This document shows, one piece after another, positions 58,494 to 64,000 of a stretch of DNA of 64,000 bases. A program made the translations under genes and the position numbers. Numbering within the stretch: the stretch's first letter is position 1; each line of letters begins with the position of its first letter. The stretch is from Pseudomonas zanjanensis (GTDB taxonomy: Bacteria; Pseudomonadota; Gammaproteobacteria; Pseudomonadales; Pseudomonadaceae), in contig NZ_JABWRB020000001.1 in the NCBI RefSeq assembly GCF_014268745.2, forward strand, positions 682,001 through 746,000, in the 5' to 3' direction. The notes under the pieces are model-generated. The model made no database searches, was not told where the DNA came from, and was given only the letters and a program-made list of their open reading frames with translations.

Positions 58494-60392
58494 CTAACGA
58501 AGCAAGTCAGGATTATCCCTCACTATTGAACTACCTATAAGATTGGATCCGGTAACATTCAGGTGGTTTTTGTCTCGATAGAGAAGATGACCATTGCGAG
58601 TCATGCCGCATTGCCCATTTCGGCAAACGTATTGACTAATAGGTACATATTTAACGCGCGGCTCTCTCTGCACGACATTAAGCAGTTGCTTTCGGTATAT
58701 GTCGAATTCTTTATTGGCAGTGGCCAAGGGAATGGAACATTCATTTTTTAGGACCCGAGCTTTCGTGATGCACTTCTTAGGGTCGAATGGAAACCTAGGC
58801 ACGTCGTCGAATAAATACACCTCTTTGCCGCTAGCCAGCAGCCTCTCAACCGAGGCGAAAAGCTCATCTTCAACAGTCGAACCTACGGGAACTTGATTAA
58901 GACGTTTTATCCAATGCATCGTGATGATTATTTTTTCTGGTCCATCCTCACTCGCGAGAAAGTCATAGACTTCCTTGAATTCTGTATTGCTCACAAAGGG
59001 TGGGCTTGCCTTAATATAATATGCGACGTTTAGATTTGGTAATGCCTTTGCCATGCCGTTAAATAAATGTTCGGCATGACTATCCCCAATGATCGCCACG
59101 TCAATTCTAGAGTCGGCCTTTGACTGCATGCATCTCACATGGCGTTCGTGAATCAGTGCGACACTTCTAATGCTGGGCTCTGAGCACACCTGATAATTAT
59201 CGGTAAGATAGTTAAAGAACTGCTCGTGCCCAATCTCTCCAGCTATTTCTTTGCCCGGTCTAAGTTGAGTGGCGCCGCCGGTATATACATAAAAGCCCAG
59301 GGTGCCAACTATCAAGCCCAACGAGGCAAGCATTCCAACCACGCTTCTGCGCTCGGAATGTCTTATTGGCGTTTCAACATATTTATATGTTGTCCATGCA
59401 AGCATTACCGCGACCGCTATTGCGCCCCCCCTGTAGCCAGAATTTGGAACCTCGCCGCCCGTCAAAGTGGCAAACGACAAGAGGGGCCAGTGCCAAAGAT
59501 AAAGTGGGAAGCTGAGTAAGCCTATCGATACGAATAATTTGCTACCCAGTATGTTTCGATTTAACCAGGACCCTTCTGCCGGACCAATAAGTAACAAAGA
59601 GATCGCCACAGGCAATACCGCCCAGAAACCCGGGAATTGTTTGTTCTTATCAATAAAAATGAAACCAAACATCAGCAGAGCGAGCGCGCCGACAGAACTC
59701 GCCTCAATCATCCACACCGGAATCGTGCGAGCGGTATTGCCCCGTTTAAAATATGCATATCCGTAGACTAGTAACCCTCCTGACGCAAGCTCCCAAAACC
59801 GCGTAAGTGGTGAGTAAAAAGCACCCGCAGGATCAGAATCAACCATTACGACGCTGTAAATAAAGGAGGCAAGGATCAGCGCGGGAATTATAGCTAAGGA
59901 AGTCTTCCTGAATGTCCATCCCATCCAAACTACTACGGGCCAAATCAGATAAAATTGCTCTTCAACTCCAAGGCTCCACAAATGAAGGAGTGGCTTCATT
60001 TCAGCGGCCGAATCGAAGTAGCCGGACTCGCTCCACAAATTCAAATTTGCTACAAAGCCTATGCCTGAAGCAACGTGTTTACCAAGCTGTTTGTACTCTG
60101 GGTCAAATAAAAAGTACCAACCAAATCCCATGCAACAAAAGAGGACTAGGATTAACGCCGGAAACAATCTACGGATGCGCCTCGAGTAAAAACTCAGGAT
60201 GTTTAACCTGCCCTTTGCAGCGCCATTCAATAGAATTCCGGTAATTAAATATCCAGAAATAACGAAGAACACATCTACGCCGATAAAGCCGCCAGGGATA
60301 ATAGTCGGAAACGCATGGTATAGTACGACGGCCATAACGGCGATCGCGCGTAATCCGTCAATATCTGGTCTATACCGAAGGGATGGTTGCAT
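58494..60392 (-). CDS. Membrane O-acyltransferase with C-terminal SGNH domain, OafA type (632 aa)
   Basis: The acyltransferase-3 domain starts 'YRPDIDGLRAIAVMAVVLYH' and has 'FFVISGYLITG' and 'FYSRRIRRLFPALI'. About ten helices are followed by a periplasmic SGNH esterase-like domain with 'IGDSHAEHLF' and a final 'DKNHLNVTGS' His. Such enzymes O-acetylate O-antigen sugars in the periplasm. It is the only minus-strand gene in the O-antigen locus. ATG at 60392 gives the standard family start; an upstream ATG at 60434 adds 14 residues, and neither has a clear ribosome site. Confidence 0.9.
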   Translation of the reverse strand: MQPSLRYRPDIDGLRAIAVMAVVLYHAFPTIIPGGFIGVDVFFVISGYLITGILLNGAAKGRLNILSFYSRRIRRLFPALILVLFCCMGFGWYFLFDPEYKQLGKHVASGIGFVANLNLWSESGYFDSAAEMKPLLHLWSLGVEEQFYLIWPVVVWMGWTFRKTSLAIIPALILASFIYSVVMVDSDPAGAFYSPLTRFWELASGGLLVYGYAYFKRGNTARTIPVWMIEASSVGALALLMFGFIFIDKNKQFPGFWAVLPVAISLLLIGPAEGSWLNRNILGSKLFVSIGLLSFPLYLWHWPLLSFATLTGGEVPNSGYRGGAIAVAVMLAWTTYKYVETPIRHSERRSVVGMLASLGLIVGTLGFYVYTGGATQLRPGKEIAGEIGHEQFFNYLTDNYQVCSEPSIRSVALIHERHVRCMQSKADSRIDVAIIGDSHAEHLFNGMAKALPNLNVAYYIKASPPFVSNTEFKEVYDFLASEDGPEKIIITMHWIKRLNQVPVGSTVEDELFASVERLLASGKEVYLFDDVPRFPFDPKKCITKARVLKNECSIPLATANKEFDIYRKQLLNVVQREPRVKYVPISQYVCRNGQCGMTRNGHLLYRDKNHLNVTGSNLIGSSIVRDNPDLLR

Positions 60393-60434
60393 GAGGGCGT
60401 GGGGCCTTGACGTAATGGTATGGAGTGTCCGCAT

Positions 60435-60796
60435 GAATGTGCGCGGCCGCCGAGTTTAACCTCATGAAAAATAAGTAGCAAACCGGTACCGACGGAGGTC
60501 TTGCGTGTGTATTTGATCACTGGATCTGCGTCGGCGTGATGGCCAGTGTTGGTCGGCTTCTTCCCGAAATCATATATTTGCGCACCGAAGACGCAGGTTC
60601 GCTCCTGTTCAGACAGCTTGATTTCGCCAGCATCACTCATACCGTGCCCGGACTGGAAGAGAGACCCTCTCGCAGGGCTTGGTGCGGTGATGCAGGGTGC
60701 GGGAGTCTGTGGCTGGCCTTCTAACTCAAAAAGATTCTATAAAAACAGAGATCTCGGTATCATGCGCGTTTTAAAAATGAAAGGTAACGGCGGCAA
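60435..60796. other. Unassigned region between the two acyltransferase genes
   Basis: About 360 bases between divergent genes. Both strands have medium open frames (plus 60536-60724, 62 codons; minus 60640-60275, 121 codons), neither with a recognised domain or ribosome site. Composition (e.g. 60500-60720) is closer to the core genome than to the flanking O-antigen genes, so it may be a leftover of older DNA. It must hold promoters for both acyltransferase genes. Confidence 0.4.
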
Positions 60797-61888
60797 ATGA
60801 ACCAAAAGCGAATTAATGAGATAGATCTGCTCCGGTTCATAGCTGCTATGTCGGTCGTTTTTTTTCATTATACATTTCGGGGCTACGCCGCCGATGACAG
60901 GTCGCTCCTGCCTTATCCGTTATTAGCACCTGTAGCAAAATATGGTTATTTGGGTGTAGAGCTGTTTTTCATGATCAGCGGTTTTGTCATCATGATGACC
61001 GCCGGGGGGGAGGGTTTCAGGAAATTTTTGATATCGCGGGCGGTCCGCCTTTATCCGGCGTTCTGGGTGTGTTGCTCAATAACGTTTGTGGTGACGCTTG
61101 CTTTGGGTGGGGATCGTTTTTCTGCGACAGTTCCTCAGTACCTTGGCAACTTGACGCTGATGGGCGATTTTTTCGATATTCGTCCAATTGACGGCGTGTA
61201 TTGGTCGTTGTTTATCGAGATCCGTTTTTATTTCCTGATAGCGCTCGTTATGCTTTTTCGAAAACTTCATCGAATAGAGGCGCTACTGTGTGTTTGGCTC
61301 GTGTTGTCCGTAGCGCTTGAATTCACCGATGCCAGAGGGTGGCGGAGGTTTTTCATTACCGAATACTCAACTTACTTTATTGCCGGGGCCATGTTTTATC
61401 ACGTGTGGCTGAGCGGCGCTTCGAAGTTGAGATGGGCGACGATAATCAGCTCGTGTGCGTTCGCTATTTATCAAGGTGTTAATATGCTGCCTAGGTTGGA
61501 GCGCCACTATCACGTTGACTTTAACGCTTTTATAGTGGCTACGATAATTTTTATCTGTTATGTAGTCATGGGTTTGGTTGCCAAAAAGAAGATGGGGTGG
61601 GTGGCGGGGCGGAGATGGGTGGTGCTGGGCATAATTACATATCCACTCTATTTGCTTCATCAAAATGTTGGCTTTATGGTCTTTAACGCACTCTATCCGG
61701 CTGTCAATCCGCATTTGTTACTATGGGGGACAATGGCACTTATGATTGCCATGTCCCTGTTTATTCATGTTGTGTTTGAAAGGGCTATGGCGCGGCAACT
61801 AAGACGCGTTCTAGACCACAGTAGTAATAAAATTGCGGTGCTGTTTACGGGAGGTTTTGAGCGATTGAAATCATACCGGCCGAAATGA
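60797..61888 (+). CDS. Acyltransferase-3 family membrane protein, no SGNH domain (363 aa)
   Basis: The protein starts 'NEIDLLRFIAAMSVVFFHYT' and has 'YLGVELFFMISGFVIMMTA' and 'SRAVRLYPAFWVCCSITFV', the three N-terminal signatures of the acyltransferase-3 family, then about ten helices in all. It probably acylates an O-antigen or other surface sugar; the acyl group and target are unknown. Poor ribosome site (GGCGGC). Strong A/T bias in many codons. It is the last intact gene before the wbpM remnant. Confidence 0.87.
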   Translation: MNQKRINEIDLLRFIAAMSVVFFHYTFRGYAADDRSLLPYPLLAPVAKYGYLGVELFFMISGFVIMMTAGGEGFRKFLISRAVRLYPAFWVCCSITFVVTLALGGDRFSATVPQYLGNLTLMGDFFDIRPIDGVYWSLFIEIRFYFLIALVMLFRKLHRIEALLCVWLVLSVALEFTDARGWRRFFITEYSTYFIAGAMFYHVWLSGASKLRWATIISSCAFAIYQGVNMLPRLERHYHVDFNAFIVATIIFICYVVMGLVAKKKMGWVAGRRWVVLGIITYPLYLLHQNVGFMVFNALYPAVNPHLLLWGTMALMIAMSLFIHVVFERAMARQLRRVLDHSSNKIAVLFTGGFERLKSYRPK

Positions 61889-61935
61889 CATCATCGCCTG
61901 ACCCTATGCTTCGGTAGTGGATTTAGGCGGTGCTC

Positions 61936-62226
61936 GAAGGTTCGACGTCCCGGAGTTCAGGACTTGGCGAATGACCGGCTCGAAGTTGATGACATCCAGG
62001 AAGTGGATGCTGCGGACCTTCTTGGACGCTATGCGGTTCTTGCGTGACTTGATCTACTGGAGCATTGCATGACGACGCCATTCAAGCTGGCGGAATTGCT
62101 GATCGCCATCGAGCGGGATGATTGACCACCAGAGACCGTCAACTGCTTCGCGATACCGTCAGTGGTTACGCTCCGGACGGTGAGATTGTCGACTGGATCT
62201 ACCAGCAACGCCGTCTCGAACCCTGA
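61936..62226 (+). pseudogene. wbpM: Decayed second wbpM (two fragments with a ~0.95 kb internal deletion)
   Basis: The left part (about 61936-62071) aligns with the middle of intact wbpM (about 51927-52062): it still reads 'VDDIQEVDAADLLGRYAVLA', then hits a stop and continues 'LDLLEHCM'. The right part (about 62085-62226) aligns with the wbpM 3' end and, after a frameshift and stop, its last 24 residues (DTVSGYAPDGEIVDWIYQQR RLEP) are identical to those of the intact copy. The DNA in that stretch differs at about 18 positions, nearly all synonymous, and the remnant uses the GC-ending codons of the core genome. It is followed by the resident wbpM-comEA junction. Confidence 0.88.
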
Positions 62227-62286
62227 TTATTACACACGCCGTAACGTACACATTTTTGACAGCGACACATCATCGCCTAAGTTTGA

Positions 62287-62317
62287 GAGGCAGCTTCGGA
62301 AAAGCTGCTTCTCTCTT
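62287..62317 (+). terminator. Stem-loop downstream of the wbpM remnant
   Basis: GCAGCTT and AAGCTGC pair around CGGAA, followed by TTCTCTCTT. It is the counterpart of the stem after intact wbpM at 53233-53254, so it was probably the terminator of the resident wbpM. Confidence 0.55.
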
Positions 62318-62340
62318 AACGATGTCATGGAGCGTCATTT

Positions 62341-62676
62341 ATGCGTACAGGCTACTTCTACTCTTTGATTTTTGCCCTTCTGACCAGCGCCTCGATTGCT
62401 GCTATCGCTGCCCCAGTGGTCAAACCCGAGTCGGTCGCCACGTCTCAGGCCGTGGAGCAGCCAGCCAAAACCCAGGGCGCCAAGGTGGATTTAAACGGGG
62501 CGGATGCTGCAACGTTGCAGCGCGAGCTGTCAGGCATAGGGAAGGGCAAAGCCGAAGCGATTGTTGCGTATCGGGAGAGTAATGGGCCGTTCTCTTCAAT
62601 AGAGGAGTTGCTGGAGGTCAAGGGGATCGGCAAGTCGATTCTCGACAGGAACCGTGACAAGCTGGAAGTGAATTGA
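62341..62676 (+). CDS. comEA: ComEA-like helix-hairpin-helix DNA-binding protein (111 aa)
   Basis: An N-terminal signal or anchor helix ('FYSLIFALLTSASIAAIAAP', cleavage likely after AIAA) is followed by a Gln/Pro-rich linker and the ComEA HhH domain ('VDLNGADAATLQRELSGIGK', 'FSSIEELLEVKGIGKSILDR'). Such periplasmic proteins bind incoming double-stranded DNA in competence. It sits immediately right of the O-antigen locus, the same place as in P. aeruginosa. A 5' stub of another copy lies at 53284. A strong terminator follows. Confidence 0.92.
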   Translation: MRTGYFYSLIFALLTSASIAAIAAPVVKPESVATSQAVEQPAKTQGAKVDLNGADAATLQRELSGIGKGKAEAIVAYRESNGPFSSIEELLEVKGIGKSILDRNRDKLEVN

Positions 62677-62691
62677 GTTTGTAATTGAAAG

Positions 62692-62717
62692 AGGCCGGTC
62701 GAATAGACTGGCCTTTT
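62692..62717 (+). terminator. comEA: Rho-independent terminator of comEA
   Basis: AGGCCGGTC and GACTGGCCT pair over nine positions (one G-T wobble) around GAATA, followed by TTTT, 15 bases after the stop. Confidence 0.8.
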
Positions 62718-62818
62718 CGCCAGCTGGTGTTTGCAAATTCCGAAGGCTTTTCCGTGGTTGGCATAAATAATGATTATCTACAGCCAATCGATTGTTCAAC
62801 AATCCAAGGCCTTCATCC

Positions 62819-63472
62819 ATGACCAACACTCTCTCCCTCGCCGACCAGATCACTCTGGAGCTACGCGCCGACATCATTGGCGGCCGCCTGCTGCCAGGCA
62901 TGGCGTTGGTAGAGAACAGCCTGGTATCGGCCTACAACGCTTCGCGCAATACCATCCGCGAAGCGTTACACCGCCTGGGCCAGGAAGGCCTGACCCGTTA
63001 CGTGCGCAACAAAGGGGTAATGGTCCGCAGGCTCGGTGTCGATGACGTGCGAGATCTGTTCAAGGTCCGTCGCACCTTGGAGCTTCAGGCCATCCTAGGC
63101 AGCCAACCATTACGCGAGTATCAGTCAGACCGGATGCTCGAAACACTCGAGGCGGCGGATCTGGCTCGGGAGCGTGAGGACTGGCGTTCGGTCGGTACTC
63201 ATGGCCTGGCGTTCCATCAGCACATCGTTGGTTTGATGCGCAGTCCGTTGCTGGATGAGTTCTTCACTAATGTGGTCGCACAACTGCGCCTGGTGTTTAG
63301 CTCCGCACCCGATGAGGCACGTTTTCAGGCGCCGTGGCTGGCCCGTGACCGGCGCATTCATGATTGGCTGGCCGAAGGCGACAAGTCGGCGGCTCACGAA
63401 GCGATGAGCCTTTATCTCGATGATTCCGAGCAACTGCTTTTGCAGATGCTGGCTCCCACCCATCACCCCTGA
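62819..63472 (+). CDS. GntR family transcriptional regulator, FCD subgroup (217 aa)
   Basis: The N-terminal winged helix 'DQITLELRADIIGGRLLPGM', with 'SRNTIREALHRLGQEGLTRY', is followed by an all-helical FCD effector domain whose His/Asp residues ('RRTLELQAI', 'HGLAFHQHIVGL') would bind a metal and carboxylate. It starts at ATG 62819 with AAGG upstream. The DUF1989 gene begins 15 bases downstream, so it probably controls that gene and what follows beyond the window; the effector may be a urea/amino-acid-derived acid, which is inference. Confidence 0.9.
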   Translation: MTNTLSLADQITLELRADIIGGRLLPGMALVENSLVSAYNASRNTIREALHRLGQEGLTRYVRNKGVMVRRLGVDDVRDLFKVRRTLELQAILGSQPLREYQSDRMLETLEAADLAREREDWRSVGTHGLAFHQHIVGLMRSPLLDEFFTNVVAQLRLVFSSAPDEARFQAPWLARDRRIHDWLAEGDKSAAHEAMSLYLDDSEQLLLQMLAPTHHP

Positions 63473-63487
63473 TCAAGGACCCGCGCC

Positions 63488-64000
63488 ATGTACAAAGACT
63501 ACCCAGCCGCCTACCAGGTCAGCAAAGGTTCAGCCCTGCAGGTGGACAAACCCTTCTACGACCGTATCCGCACCCAGCAGGACAAACGCAGCCTGATCGA
63601 GCAGTTCGAAGTGCCCATCCGCACTGGCCGCGCCTGGCACGTACCCGCCGGTCACGTGTTCCGCGTCACCACCCCAGTAGGGCCGCAAGTGGGGGACTTC
63701 AACGTCTGGAATGCCCATGACCCGCGGGAGCGCCTCTGGGCGGCGCGCACCCGTCAGCTTCAGGGCGCTCATGTCAGCACCCATGATCGGTTGTGGTCGA
63801 ACCTGCCATTCCTGCGGCCGTTGGTGACCATCACCGACGACAGCCTGGCCGGCTACGGCATCGATGAGCATGGTGGACGATTGCATGATCTGCTGGGTAC
63901 GCGCTGTGATCCCTATGTAAACAAGATGCTGACCGGGGAGGATTTCCATCATCACTGCCATTCGAACCTGACCCGTGCGGTGTTGCCCCACGGCCTGACT
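63488..64000 (+). CDS. DUF1989 / urea carboxylase-associated family protein (3' truncated by window edge)
   Basis: 171 codons are visible and the frame is open at the window end. It starts MYKDYPAAYQVSKGSALQVD and contains 'GRAWHVPAGHVFRVTTPVGP', 'GDFNVWNAHDPRERLW', and the Cys/His-rich 'TGEDFHHHCHSNLTRAVLPH', characteristic of DUF1989 proteins associated with urea carboxylase and allophanate hydrolase genes. A metal-binding role of the HHHCH motif is likely. It is preceded by a GntR regulator. The substrate is not defined. Confidence 0.87.
   Translation, partial: MYKDYPAAYQVSKGSALQVDKPFYDRIRTQQDKRSLIEQFEVPIRTGRAWHVPAGHVFRVTTPVGPQVGDFNVWNAHDPRERLWAARTRQLQGAHVSTHDRLWSNLPFLRPLVTITDDSLAGYGIDEHGGRLHDLLGTRCDPYVNKMLTGEDFHHHCHSNLTRAVLPHGLT

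Noticed and set aside
44000..62340. Search for insertion sequences, integrase or tRNA at the O-antigen edges
   Set aside because: No transposase, integrase, terminal repeats or tRNA were found; the module joint is better explained by homologous recombination at wbpM/comEA.

Overview
The window is a contiguous stretch of a Pseudomonas chromosome, most likely from the P. fluorescens group. The gene order matches several P. aeruginosa PAO1 neighbourhoods as I remember them: asnO-ngg-M42 peptidase-pap-thiolase; fumC-DUF2059-bolA-trhO-dsbA-like-ABC-rbdA; and mtaD/ubiG/mupP/yciK opposite mtnA-gyrA-serC-pheA-hisC-tyrA/aroA-cmk-rpsA-ihfB-wzz. Intergenic spaces carry many inverted pairs of two REP families (cores TGTGGGAGCGGGCTTGCTCG and TGTGGCGAGGGAGCTTGCTC). 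The core coding DNA is visibly GC-rich, while about 44-62 kb is AT-richer. No rRNA, tRNA, CRISPR array or transposase was seen.

Layout. 1-3 kb: the end of an LTA-synthase-like sulfatase, a DUF3309 mini-protein, an SDR, YnfA, a CsrA/Rsm regulator and YheU. 3-8 kb: the N-acetylglutaminylglutamine amide (NAGGN) osmolyte operon on the minus strand. 8-15 kb: mnmC, polyphosphate:AMP phosphotransferase, a thiolase, a DUF6316 protein and an EamA transporter. 15-25 kb: fumC, a DUF2059 protein, bolA, trhO, a DsbA-family protein, an ABC exporter, an RbdA-like GGDEF/EAL protein and a TenA/heme-oxygenase-fold protein, followed by a triple REP array. 25-30 kb (minus): a diguanylate cyclase, yciK, mupP, ubiG and mtaD. 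30-43 kb: mtnA, gyrA, then the tightly packed serC-pheA-hisC-tyrA/aroA-cmk run and rpsA. 43-62 kb: ihfB, lapA and the O-antigen locus. 62-64 kb: a ComEA-like protein, a GntR regulator and the start of a DUF1989 gene.

The most interesting region is the O-antigen locus. A Wzy-dependent set (wzz, wbpO, wbpP, GT4, wbpV, wbpL) ends in an intact wbpM. That is followed by a short copy of the wbpM-comEA junction, including the first codons of a comEA gene. A second block then carries wzx, wzy, an O-acetyltransferase, a GT4 and two membrane acyltransferases. It ends in a decayed second wbpM, followed by the same junction and the intact comEA. The last 24 residues of the two wbpM copies are identical, but by my hand count about 18 of 72-75 bases differ, nearly all synonymously, and the remnant uses the GC-rich codons of the core genome. 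The simplest reading is that the remnant is the resident wbpM and the intact copy came in with foreign O-antigen DNA. The predicted O-unit starts with a QuiNAc/FucNAc-type sugar, contains a uronic HexNAc, and is O-acylated.

All calls come from reading translations and motifs by eye; no database search was run.
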